A stretch of 64,000 bases of DNA from Corynespora cassiicola. Lineage: Eukaryota; Ascomycota; Dothideomycetes; Pleosporales; Corynesporascaceae. The stretch spans positions 372,001 to 436,000 of the forward strand of contig JAEUWY010000008.1 of the NCBI GenBank assembly GCA_022059125.1. Direction: 5' to 3'. The translations under genes and the position numbers were made by a program. Below the pieces are notes generated by a model, which was not told the origin of the DNA, made no database searches, and saw nothing but the letters and a program-made list of their open reading frames with translations. Every line of letters begins with the position of its first letter. Position 1 is the first letter of the stretch. Positions 34,876 through 45,455 of the stretch are shown piece by piece.

Positions 34876-36710
34876 ATGTCGACAACTTTCCATCATACAC
34901 AGCTAGGTGCGATAACCGGAAAGGTTGCCGATGGAACAGTGCAGTTTCGAGGTTTAAAATACGCTTCGCTGGCAGACCGCCTGGCGCCGCCTCAATTGGT
35001 GACCAGCTATGGATCTGGCCCTACAGACGCCACAAAATATGGGTACGCCAAGCATATGTTCTCAACCATGAAATTTAAACAACTTATTATGCTGTAGTCC
35101 TCCCCCGGTTTCGCCACCAGAAGCAATTCATAGAGAGTTCGGATTCCTTCAGCACACTCTCCCATTGCCGGAGGTGCCGTCACATTCGGATCTCGAAGGC
35201 TTGAACTTGAACATCACACTTCCTCTAAATTCAGAAGGAAGTGTAGATTGGCAAGCTAAACTACCAACCTATGTTTTCATTCATGGCGGCGGCTTTGCTG
35301 TCGGATCCAGTTGGTACCCACATTACAATCCGACTCCCCTGGTGAAGCTTTCTCAGGAGAAAGGGAAACCAATAATCGGCATCACCATCAAGTAATCTCC
35401 CAGAGTAAAACGTTATATCAACTTGCCTAATTAGATTTCAGTTATCGCCTGGGCCTTACAGGCTTCCTCACCTCAGAGGAGCTGCGCAAGGCTGGCTACA
35501 AGTCCAATAACGGCTTCCATGATCAGCGCACCGCTTTGCAATGGATTAAAAAATTTATTGGTGGTTTTGGAGGAAACCCTGACGAAATTACGGCAGTGGG
35601 AGAGAGCGCAGGTGCACGTAGGTCTTTTCGTACTCTCCCATGGCAATGAAACTCATTATTGGCAGTATCGGTCACGGCGTTCTTGCTCTCCAAAGAACCA
35701 TTGATGAAAAGATGTCTAAGTACTGGAGGGGCGGTTCTTTTATTCAAGCCCATTCCACCCGTGGTTTCGGAGTCAGCGTATCAAAAGGTTCTCGAGGCGT
35801 TCGGTTTGGAGGGGAAATCGCCAGAAGATCGCATCAAGGGACTCCTTTCCGTGCCCGCGGACGACCTTTGGCAAAAGGTACCAATGGGAACGCCTCTGTT
35901 GCCAGCTACCGACGAAGATACCTACCCAGGAGAACCAAGTTTTCTCAAAGTCGCGAGTAAAGAGGATGACCCTGGCTTTATGATCCCGGGACGCAAGTGG
36001 TGTTCTGCCTTGATGATTGGAGAATCCAAACTTGATGTAAGCAATGAAATTACCCTGAATGGTACAAGATTAATCTCAAATAGGCCAATATTCTTGCTTA
36101 TATGGGTCTTGATGCCCAAGGCCCTGGTATCGCAACCAAATTCATCAACTCAGTAAACAAGACTCTAGCCTCTCACCCCGAAGCAGCTTCTCTGCTACTC
36201 TCATCTTACAACATCACCCCATCAGCCAGCGATGAAGAAGTAGTTCTTTCGATCCTTCGCTTCGCCTCCGAAATTAGCTTCTATGCACCCGCACTGGCTT
36301 TCGCCAAAGGCTGGCCACAGACCAAGGACAACAAGTTCTTCCTCTACCATTTCAACGAGGGAATCCCCTGGGAAGGCCGCTTCAAGGGCGAGGCTGGCCA
36401 TATCCTCGACGTCGCATTCTTGTTCCAAAATTTCAATGAATTCCTGAGCGACGAGCAAAAGGCCGTGGCTCGCGCCTACGGAGAAGATTTCATCGAGTTT
36501 ATGAATGGCAATGATCCGTGGCCGCCAGTTGAGGGGGATAAGATGGGGGCTCGTGTGTATGGGCCTAGTAGTGATGGTATGACGACCAAATACGTTGAAT
36601 CTGGAAACCCAGAAGAAGTGGGGAGGCGTGATGTTGTGCTCAAGTTGGGCGAATTGGCTGGATTTGATAATATTTTGGAGGCGTTCCATAATTTTTTCCA
36701 GGGACTTTGA
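34876..36710 (+). CDS. Type-B carboxylesterase
   Basis: Alpha/beta-hydrolase that cleaves carboxylic esters. Five exons (34876-35042, 35098-35391, 35442-35617, 35666-36036, 36084-36710) give 544 aa. The N-terminus QLGAITGKVADGTVQFRGLKYA is the usual start of the family without a signal peptide, so the enzyme is probably intracellular. The oxyanion-hole segment is VFIHGGGFAVGS. The nucleophile elbow AVGESAGALS (Ser near 209) is restored only when the donor after GGTGCAC at 35617 is used. HDQRTALQWIKKFIGGFGGNP is the classic block between them. Co-location with the lactonase-like gene suggests both prepare an ester or lactone substrate. Confidence 0.92.
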
Positions 36711-36970
36711 TTGACTTACACTGTCTTGTTGCCTCAAGGCGTCCTTCCACGAGATGTCCTCGTTCTTTGCAAATTGATCTATGCATGGCCTTAAAAGTGT
36801 TTAGGTGGTTACAAATTTATTTTCACCAAGATAACCAAAAAAACTAGTTTGCGAGCTAGATGCCCGGTATGCCCAAACACGTGAATAACATGGAACATAT
36901 CATTCATCTGATGAAAAAGCTATGCGCATAGGAATACAATCCCCAACTTCGACCATTAAAGTCCGCCATA

Positions 36971-38078
36971 TCAAGGAAATTCCCAGGTCCCCTCCGCTTT
37001 CTTCTTTCCCTTGTCCTCATATCCTCGGGGCAAAGGCCCTCCAATATGCAGATAGACACTGCTACCATCCCTGTCAATGCACTTGTCATCTTTACTTGCA
37101 CTCTCCCAAACTTTCATCGCAGCTTCTGCCATTGACGGTTCAATCCCCACCTGTTTCCCGCTTTCGATACCCAAACCGATGTCTTTGATCATCATCTGCG
37201 TTTTGAACCCTGGTCGATATCCACTGTTACTGGGAACCCAATGCTCAGTAACGTTTGGAATTGGCATAACATGATCGCACATCCAGGATTGTCCAGTAGA
37301 GGCTTTGATTACAGAATAAAGCATCTTAGGATCAAGACCCTGCTTGATGCCAATGGCGAGAGCTTCGGCGGTGGCGAGGAGAATAGTCCCAGAGAGGTAG
37401 TTGTTCGAAATTTTTGCAGTAAGGCCCGCTCCCAAGCCATTAAGATAAAAGAATTTTGATGGGGAGCCCATCATCCCGAGGATTTTGTCTAGGCGCCGCT
37501 CATTTGGGCTGTCGGAAGATGGCGCGGGGTGTCCAATGAGCATCGAAAGATCTCCGCGCTCCGCCGCTGGAACACCACCCTGTCCTATTCATCAATGGAA
37601 TGTACATTACGCAGAGATGATTGCTCACAGAAACAGGAGTATCGACATATGTCCCAGAACCCCTTTCTTGTAGTTTCTCCCCTACTTCCCGAGTACTCTT
37701 CACGTCAATCGTGCTGCATTCGCACATGATCCTCTCAGGATCTGCTTTGCTGGCAATAACGCCAGTGTCCTCATCTAGATACACTTTCTTGACATCAACT
37801 GCACCAGGAACTATCGAAACTAAGAATTTCGAGTTCTCGGCAGCTTCTCGCGCGGTTGAAACGATTTCCACCGGACCGAAAGAGCCAAACTCGGCCTTGA
37901 AGCGCTCACAGGCCGATGGGTTTATGTCGTTAACAAAGAGGGTTGAAGAAGACGGCATCTTTTTGCGTATATTGGAAGCCATTGCATAGCCCATGGCTCC
38001 AAGACCTGTTCCATGTCAGAGACGGTGAAGATAGTGCAACCAGTGTAACATGCCAATGAATGCATAGTTTTCCGACAT
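36971..38078 (-). CDS. 3-hydroxyisobutyrate dehydrogenase-like (beta-hydroxyacid dehydrogenase)
   Basis: NAD(P)-dependent oxidation of a beta-hydroxyacid to a semialdehyde, or the reverse. Three exons (38054-38078, 37629-38005, 36971-37579) give 336 aa. The first exon is only 25 nt and encodes MSENYAFI. It joins to GLGAMGYAMASNIRK through a 48-nt intron that begins GC and ends CAG. This gives the Rossmann motif GLGAMG at residues 9-14. The substrate loop DTPVSGGVPAAERGDL spans the second intron, and the catalytic Lys lies in AKISNNYLSG. No mitochondrial presequence is seen, unlike the valine-pathway enzyme, so a cytosolic paralogue with another substrate is likely. A longer upstream ATG (38173) leads into stops once the Rossmann frame is required. 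Confidence 0.9.
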
Positions 38079-38524
38079 GATTCCAAGGTGAATTTTCCGC
38101 TTCGTATGACAGAAATCGTTGCCCCAAGGGTTATTTTTGTTGATGAATCTTCACGTGTCAAGTCGAAGGCCATGGTAGTCCTACGGAGCCTGGGTGCTGC
38201 CCCCACATGGTTCCCCTCATTTCCCCACATTTTACCCCAAGCGCATCACCAGTGGTGTCCTATTTCGAGGCATTCCCCATTCCCGACTCCATGTTAGTGC
38301 GACAATTAGATCAATATTATCCCGCTCGATGGGGATTCCTATCTATCCAGAGTGAACGCTCTACCGAGCGTGAAAGCCTTGAGTGCGGGGTATATTGAGT
38401 TAATCATCAAGTCCAGCAATGCTATCATCAGTGCCAAACTGGATACTAGTCTACGAATCTGCTTCTTCCTCAAAACCGGTACTGTTTCTCATAGCCACCT
38501 TTTTCATCTCATCGGATCAACAAT
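38079..38524. promoter_or_regulatory. Shared divergent promoter: HIBADH-like / NmrA-like
   Basis: 446 bp between divergent starts. No intervening gene. Shared regulation is inferred from geometry only. Confidence 0.45.
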
Positions 38525-39519
38525 ATGCGAGCGTCATCGCCTTTGAAAATAGGTGTTATTGGGCCTGCCGGATTTGGAGGCTCCTATCTTTGCGTCGAAT
38601 TGCTGAACCGTGGGCACACCGTAATCGGTATTTCGCGAAACCCACAAAAGTTGGGGAGTCACCGTCGATATGAGCCGCGCCCAGTAGACATTGATAACGT
38701 CTCCATCGCTGAGCTGGCAGTGAAGTTTGAGGGGATCGATGTGCTTGTGTCCGAATACGGTCCTCATACGGCTGGCGCAGACGCCTTACTCTATAGTAAG
38801 TCTCGTCATCATTACTATAGACGTTCTATTGATGGAATCTAGTGCCCTATCTCGAGACTGTGCGTAAGATGATTCTCGCCGTGAAGCGATCCCCAGTAAA
38901 ATACTTCCTCTTTGTCGGGGGAGCTGGATCTCTTCATGTACCTGGAACTCAAGAATGCCTTGTCGACCATCCAGACTTCTTCACAGCGTATCGTCGCGCA
39001 ATTACAACCTCGGAGGCGCATATTACGTACATGGAAGAACGCCTCGGCACCATGGGCACTGCGCTACGCGCATATCGCAACGCGCGCATTGCTGAACGCG
39101 AAGGCAGAGCCACCGACGAGCACAGGGCTGCAATCGCGGACTATGAAGCTGGTATCAGAAAGAAGGACCGTGCTAGCGATTTTATCAAGGCAGGGAGAAC
39201 AGCATACATGTTCTTCGATGGAAACACCTCGTTCAAGTGGAGCTTTGTCTCTCCGTCCCCACTTTACAGACCTGGTGTGAGGACAGGGAAATATCAGATC
39301 AGCATTGACGATGTGCCGTTGGAGGGCAAACAAGCTGGCGACAGCATACTCGAAGGTAGATTGACTGGCATCAGCGTAGCGGACATGGCGATTGCAATTG
39401 CAGATGAGGTGGAAAACGAGAAGCTAGCCGGGAAGCATTGGACTGCCTGGGGCGACATATCGGAAGACAAGCATGCCCCTTCATACCTGACGTTAGACGC
39501 TGTCAATGGTGGAGCATAA
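38525..39519 (+). CDS. NAD(P)H-binding atypical SDR / NmrA-like reductase
   Basis: Two exons (38525-38795, 38843-39519) give 315 aa. The N-terminus KIGVIGPAGFGGSYLCVELL carries a glycine-rich dinucleotide motif of the NAD(P)H-binding family. It is followed by HTVIGISRNPQKL, whose basic residues after strand 2 suggest NADPH. The middle FEGIDVLVSEYGPH and YFLFVGGAGSL match the later Rossmann strands of this family, as does the C-terminal SVADMAIAIADEVENE. The typical SDR Tyr-x3-Lys pair is not evident. The stretch between residues 150 and 200 (many Arg/Glu/Ala) is longer than usual. Likely a cytosolic reductase of a pathway intermediate; a non-catalytic NmrA-type sensor is the alternative. Confidence 0.82.
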
Positions 39520-39687
39520 GAGGGTATGTCATGGAGAATCCGAGATCAATATCTTCAAATAGATGGAACACCTATTGGTATCTTATTGATGAAAAATTTC
39601 ATGCAAAGCCCAAATCCTGCGCCTGATGCTAATCTATGGAGACACAAAACGCTGCAAAGCACCTTTCCCATGAAAACATTCAATCGT

Positions 39688-41389
39688 CTAAATTTGCATT
39701 TCCTTCAAGTCGTCAGCAACCTTGAATGGAGCTTCGGTCTTCGCCTTGACTTCGTCCACCGTCACACCCTTGGCAACTTCCTTCAAAGTCAGGCCATCGA
39801 CGCGGTCAACATCAAAGACGGCAAGGTCAGTGATGATTGTTGAGACACACTTCTGGCCAGTGAGGGGGAATGTGCACTGGTTGAGGATCTTGGGGTTGCC
39901 CTTCTTGTCGACATGCTCCATGGTGATAACCACCTTAGTTTGCGTAGGGTTTGCGACGAGGTCCATGGCACCGCCAATACCCTTGACCTTTCCTGGGAGC
40001 ATAAAGTTTGCGAGATCTGCATGGTGATCAGCATTCAGTCTTGGTCCTCGGCTTTTGAGTTTACTCACCACCAAACTGGTTCACCTGCATAGCACCGAGC
40101 ATGGCGACATCGATCCTTCCTGAGCGAATCATGCCAAAGCTCTCGTGGCTGCCAAAAGTCGAAGCTCCCTTGATCAAGGTCACAGTCTCCTTTCCGGCGT
40201 TGATGAGATCTGGGTCTTCCTCGCCAGGCCTGGGGTATCCGCCCATTCCGAGGATTCCGTTCTCGGACTCCAGGATGATTTCAACGCCCTCGGGGAGGAA
40301 AGCCGGGGCAGCAAGGGGCATTCCAATGCCGAGGTTGACGTACATGCCATCCTTGAGCTCTTGTGCGGCACGCTTAATGATACGCTCACGCTTCTGCGAC
40401 GCTTCGGAAGAACCTGCATCGTGAGTTAGCCATGTCCTAGAATTTGGTCATCGCAGTGGTGCGAGTGCTCACCTCCTTCCAAAAGTGCCTTCTTCTGCTC
40501 TTCAGGGTCCTTGTAGTACACCAATCGCTCAATCTTCTTGTCCTCGGTGCTCTTGATAACCCTCTTGACGTAGATGCCCTGAAGGTGAATGTCCTCTGGT
40601 GCAATCTCTCCGTGCTCGACAATCTCATCGGCTTCGACAATCGTAACCTTGGCGTTCTTGCCCATGGCTTCGTTGAAGTTGTTCTGCGCCTTTCGGAACT
40701 GGCAGTTGCCGAGACGGTCGGCTTTGGCGACTTTGACGAAGGCGTAGTCTCCAAAGATGGCTTCTTCCATCACGTAGGCTTTTCCGTTGAACTCGCGCGT
40801 CTCCTTGGGAGGGGCCATCTTGGCAATCGTGCCATCTGGGTTGTATCGTACGGGTAGCTCTCCGGTTTGTACTAGGAGACGTCAGTTCACCTTCTTAATC
40901 ATACTGCGGGGGCAATGGAGGCTCACCTATCGTGCCGTAGGCGGCGGGAGTATAAAAGGCAGGGACTCCAGCAGCTCCAGCAGCGCACTTCTCGGCAATG
41001 GAGCCCTGGGGTGTCAATTCCAAGTCGAGTTCTCCTTTCAGGTACATTCTCTCAAAAGTCTTGTTGTCGCCGATGTAGCTCGCAATCATCTTGCCAATTT
41101 GCTTCGTGTCGAGCAACTGGCCGAGACCAACGCCGGGCATTCCGGCATTGTTGCTCACGACAGTAAGGTTGGTAAGATCCGGTCGATCGCGCAACGCGTT
41201 GATGAGGGTATTCGGTACGCCAGAAAATCCAAAGCCGCCAACCAGGACCGTCTTGTCGGATTTCATGTCCTTGATGGCTTCCTGTGCTGAGGGGTAGATT
41301 TTGTTGATCTGACCCCGAAACGAGGAGCTCGAGAAGAATCGGACAGCTGGCGCGCTGCGGCGAGCCGCGAACAGCAGAGTGCGCTGCAT
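39688..41389 (-). CDS. SCOT-type (family I) 3-oxoacid CoA-transferase, mitochondrial
   Basis: Moves CoA from succinyl-CoA to a 3-oxoacid. Four exons (40927-41389, 40473-40871, 40069-40413, 39688-40016) give 511 aa, normal for a fused A/B-subunit enzyme. The presequence [20 protein letters not shown] is Arg-rich and acid-free, indicating mitochondria. The A domain has [18 protein letters not shown] and [14 protein letters not shown]; the B domain has [15 protein letters not shown] and the catalytic Glu near 338 in SENGILGMG. Between thiolase-pathway genes the natural substrate may be 3-oxoadipate, since yeast and bacterial 3-oxoadipate CoA-transferases are of this family. Acetoacetate (ketone-body use) is the default alternative and cannot be excluded. 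The longer in-frame opening at 41584 is not an ATG, so the start at 41389 is preferred. Confidence 0.93.
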
Positions 41390-42023
41390 TGTAGATATCG
41401 GAAGCTGTTGTGTCGCGAACAATGGCTGGAGCTCTTCGGAAAGCCGAGAAAACAGCTTCTGGAGCTCAATTACCGCACAGGATGTGGAAGATGCGGAATC
41501 AATGAAAGGAAGGGAAATTCTGAGGGTCCTCGGGAAGCTTCCACAAATACGAAATTCACGTTCCAGCGGCTCCGCAGCTCTCAACCTGCAGTGTAATGCG
41601 CAAGAAGCTCCAAGGCTACTTTTCTGGATGCGGAGTTAAGGTCCCCACACGTCGTTTTGACGGCCGGGCAAGCTGTCGCTAGGCCGCTTTTGGTTCACCG
41701 ATTCATTTGCCGTGCCGATGCCGGTGGAGTCTCGGAGATGCCAAGCACTCCACATTTCTATGTGGAAGAGTCATTATCCGGCGGAAAAGGCATTTAGTGG
41801 CTAGGTTCACTGCGGATGAAGGTTTTGCACGCGGAAAAGTGATGTTCGGAGACAAAGTGCGTCGCGTCACGTCTATTTGAGATCTAAGCCGCTACCCAAA
41901 AGTCGAGCGGAAAACCACTGATAGCGTCGTAATGGAAAACAGGTCCGAAATAAGATTGTGTTGAGCCATCACGTCAAAAGCCCTACATGTTGACCGTACC
42001 AAGTCTGACTAGACCCTCTCCTG
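41390..42023. other. Intergenic region, promoter of the SCOT-type gene
   Basis: 634 bp between two minus-strand genes. Overlapping short frames near 41400-41640 lack domains. Contains several CGGAAAA/CGGAAAAG motifs around 41780-41910 of unknown meaning. Confidence 0.4.
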
Positions 42024-43481
42024 TCAATATAGGTCGTGGACGATCTGTTTCACTGGAAATACAGTTAGCCGAGTCTCATCATATGCTTCGGTCGGAATCC
42101 TTACGGTTGCCAAAATCTTTGTGATCCTTGCTGTGCAGCGCACGAAGCGCAATTGCCTCTTCTTCCGCGTCGCCCGTTGGGACGTTGTACTAAAATGGTA
42201 AGCCCAAATACGTTTTGGGGCGGTGGAGCACTCACAGCCGTCAACGAAGTCTTGTGGCCTAGTCTTTCGACCAATTCTGCAATTGCATCTGCAACAATAT
42301 GCGAATCCTTCTCGTCGCTCCCAGTGCTTTGTTTCCCAATATACGGGATGATGCGCGCAATCTGTTTCGCCTCGTCTAAATTGCTTGCTTTGAAGTGAAC
42401 GGTCGGCGCAAGGCTGAGACAGCTGGTAATGCCATGAGGAATGGCATATGTAGCTCCGATCGCATGCCCAATGCTGTGGCTCAGCCCTACACCACCAGTG
42501 TACAGAAAGGGGAAAAGCGAGGAGTAACAAGCCAGGAATAGTTTGACGCGGACGTCGGCGTCATCGGGATCGGCTTTGGACTGCGGGAGATAGGCGAATA
42601 GATCCTTGATGGCCTCCAGGCACATGCGTTTGGTGGGGATCTCAGCCGCCAGAGGGTGATACATGAGTTCTACCGCGTGATCTAGGGATCGAATCTATTA
42701 CACCGCTCAGTAAGTCTCCGAAAGCTCCAGAACTGGTATGTGGAAACACGTACCCCGGTACTCGTCCACAGACTCAGGGGTGTGTAAAGAGCCAGATCAC
42801 CATCGTATACGACGGCTGCAAGGGTGTCAGCTCGTAATGACCAGAGCAGCCAATGGTCTCACCTTTTGGCACCAACTCTGGATTGCTCACTGCAATCTTG
42901 TGCTTGTCCTCAGTCGTGAAACCGGCATTTTGAGTGGTTTCGGCGACACTGAGAGTGGTAGGCACAGCAATGCTGGGTATCCATTTGCCAGTTTCTTGAT
43001 GAATGTTGTACGCAATTGCTTTGGCCGAGTCGATTGGAGAGCCGCCTCCTACTGAGATGAGCACATCGCTTGATGACTTGGCCATCAATTCTGTGGCTTC
43101 ACGGATATCTTGAATCGGCCTGGCGACGTCAATCTCCCAGGCAGCGCGTGATATCGTGGGCCAAACTCACGCATGTTGGCCAATTTTACTAAAGGTTCCT
43201 CCGTGTACATTGCCTAAGCTCTTCTCGATGTTTTTGATTACAGGCGTCTTTTCATACAGGGACCTTCCAGTAATGATGAAGGCCTTGGTTCCGCCGAGCT
43301 CTGCAACGACATCTGAGAGCTGGTTGCTTGTACCTGTTGCCTCATATCAGATCGATGATACTGTAATGGCTGACATAAACTAACCCCGTCCATATATCAT
43401 GAGCTTGATGGGCGATGCTCGGTACACGCCCTTGACCGAAGAGTCAATGCTGCCATTCTGGTACTTGGTAGGTAAAGCCAT
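42024..43481 (-). CDS. Iron-containing alcohol dehydrogenase, maleylacetate-reductase-like
   Basis: Seven exons (43385-43481, 43171-43333, 42863-43119, 42754-42815, 42236-42694, 42105-42189, 42024-42052) join exactly to 383 aa. The family motif GGGSPIDSAKAIA is intact. IAVPTTLSVAETTQNAGF is the usual phosphate/nicotinamide segment. GLSHSIGHAIGATYAIPHG carries the metal-binding histidines. WTSTGIRSLDHAVELMYHPL resembles maleylacetate reductases (NAD(P)H reduction of maleylacetate to 3-oxoadipate) more than short-chain alcohol enzymes. The C-terminus LKQIVHDLY depends on the last 52-nt intron, which has a good GCTAAC branch; reading through would end in a less typical tail. No presequence, so cytosolic. 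It is head-to-head with the thiolase, fitting consecutive steps towards succinyl-CoA and acetyl-CoA. Confidence 0.9.
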
Positions 43482-43777
43482 CGTGAATAGGTGGTGCTGT
43501 GATTAGTCTTGCGCGTGTTAAAGCTGGGCCAGCGAAAAGTCGTCGCGCTCATCCAGACTGCCTTTCTCAGTAATCAGCTGTGCTAAACTCGGTGATTCGT
43601 CATGGAGGGGTAGCTCCGACGTCGCCCCACATCCAACTTAGCCCCGCCACCGACGGTGCATCACCTCTCGGAGGCGGCAGTTCGCCCATCTCGCCAAGAA
43701 ATACTTTATTGTGTGGTATGCTTCCGTGCTGTCTACAATGATGCTCGAGGGATTGGACCAAGTGACTGCAACTCGTC
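43482..43777. promoter_or_regulatory. Shared divergent promoter: maleylacetate-reductase-like / thiolase
   Basis: 296 bp between the ATGs of two genes that would act one and three steps apart in the same route. It is the shortest of the three divergent promoters in the cluster. No single regulator site can be named. Confidence 0.5.
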
Positions 43778-45098
43778 ATGGCAGCTTTCAACCGAGTTGC
43801 TCGCAGTGTGCTGCAAAAGAGCCCCAATGATGTCGTACTTCTCTCTGCCGCCAGGTCGCCCATCAACCGGAGCTTCAAAGGTGGCTTCAAAGATGCTCAC
43901 CCCGAGGACATCCTGATGCCAGTGAGTTTCGTGTTTAGTCCAAAGAATTCTCTGTCCACTGACCAAGCTCAGGTGATGAAAGCCGCCGTAGAACGAGCAA
44001 ACATAGAACCTCATCATGTCAACGATGCTTTAATCGGCAATGTACTGGCAGAACTAGGCTTTGCAAAGACGGGCAGAATGGCACTCAATCACGCAGGATT
44101 TCCCAATTCGACAACCTTTCATACCGTAAACCGCCAATGCTCCAGCAGCCTGCAAGCCATCACCCATATTTCGCATTCGATCATGGTTGGTCAAATTGAC
44201 GCCGGGCTTGCTGGAGGTGTCGAGAGCATGTCAAGAAATTACGGGTCGCGAGGCATTCCGACGGATCTCTCCCCAGCTCTGCTTAGCTCCTCAGTAAAAG
44301 ACGCGCGGGACTGTATCATGCCCATGGGGATCACATCAGAGAATGTGGCACAAAGATACAATGTCGACCGAAAATCACAAGATGAATACGCTGTGAGGAG
44401 CCATGCCCGGGCAAGCAACGCTCAAAAACAAGGTCGCTTCGACTGGGAAATGGTCCCCGTGACCGTCCAGCGAATTGATGAACAGACTGGCCAGCCGAAT
44501 GGGTTTGAAGTAACCAAAGATGACGGCATCCGGCATGGCCTGACTTATGAGAAAGTCTCGGCCTTGAAGCCAGTGTTTGGTGAAAATGGAAGGAGCACAG
44601 CAGGGAATTCGTAAGTCTTCACGGCATTGGCAAGCGCATGGCTGACCATGCAGTTCGCAAATATCTGATGGAGCTTCTTCTACCATCCTAGCGCGTCGTT
44701 CTTGGGCCGAGGAACGAGGACTCCAACCCCTTGGGCGCTTTGTCGGAACCAAAGTCAGCGGCTGCGCGCCAGATGAGATGGGTATTGGACCGATCTATGC
44801 GATACCCTCGCTGCTTGAATGGGCCGGAATCGAGCAAAAGGACGTCGACATTATCGAGCTAAACGAGGCATTTGCCAGCCAGACACTGGCTTGCATTCGG
44901 GCCTTGGGATTGGACGAGGACAAGGTCAATCCGAATGGAGGAGCAATCGCCCTAGGCCATCCAACCGGTGCTACAGGAGCTCGGCAAACTGCAACTTTGT
45001 TCGGTGAATTGCGGAGACAAGACAAGGAAATCGGTATTGTGAGCATGTGTGCCAGTACTGGGCTTGGAGTTGCTTCATTGTTTGTTCGGGAGTCGTGA
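43778..45098 (+). CDS. Thiolase (acetyl-CoA acyltransferase)
   Basis: Cleaves a 3-oxoacyl-CoA with CoA to acetyl-CoA plus a shortened acyl-CoA. Three exons (43778-43921, 43973-44610, 44654-45098) give 408 aa. The first intron is 51 nt and stop-free, so reading through adds 17 residues, but family alignment (EDILMP-VMKAAVERA) favours removal. Catalytic residues: Cys near 104 in NRQCSSSLQA, His near 363 in ALGHPTGATGARQ, Cys near 393 in MCASTGLG. The N-terminus MAAFNRVARSVLQKSPND is basic; RVARSVLQ looks close to a PTS2 but lacks its last residue, so mitochondria are favoured over peroxisomes. No PTS1 at the C-terminus (VRES). In this context 3-oxoadipyl-CoA thiolase is the best guess; a beta-oxidation thiolase is the alternative. 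Confidence 0.93.
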
Positions 45099-45455
45099 GA
45101 CTTGCCCAAGACCAAATCCATAGCATGTCAAGCAATGCCACTTTCTTCGCATTCCACCTCCCACATAGATTTGTTCGCACAACAATGCGTCGCAAAGCCA
45201 GTGGCCCCGCAAGATCATTCAGGGGGCGCGAAGCCCACACGCTAAAAAGTCACATGGGTCCTAACCGCTTTTGTTCAGCCCCATGCATGAACCAGCGTCG
45301 GCACCCAGCTGTTCCCCACACGAGCTCCCTGTGTCCCGCCACATTGCTTTCCTAGTGCTGTGCCGACAGAAGTGCAATGTCTCGTGTATGTAGGTCTGGA
45401 TTTCCTCTCAGTTCAACTGCTTTTTTCCCCTTTTACTGCAATTGAGCGCCAAGTC
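45099..45455. other. Short tandem spacer
   Basis: 357 bp between the thiolase stop and the lyase ATG, both on the plus strand. It ends in a pyrimidine-rich stretch just upstream of the ATG, usual for a fungal promoter/leader. No gene seen. Confidence 0.5.

Noticed and set aside
43922..43972. 17 extra residues in the thiolase
   Set aside because: The segment has GTGAGT and CAG borders, and its removal restores normal thiolase spacing, so it is treated as an intron.
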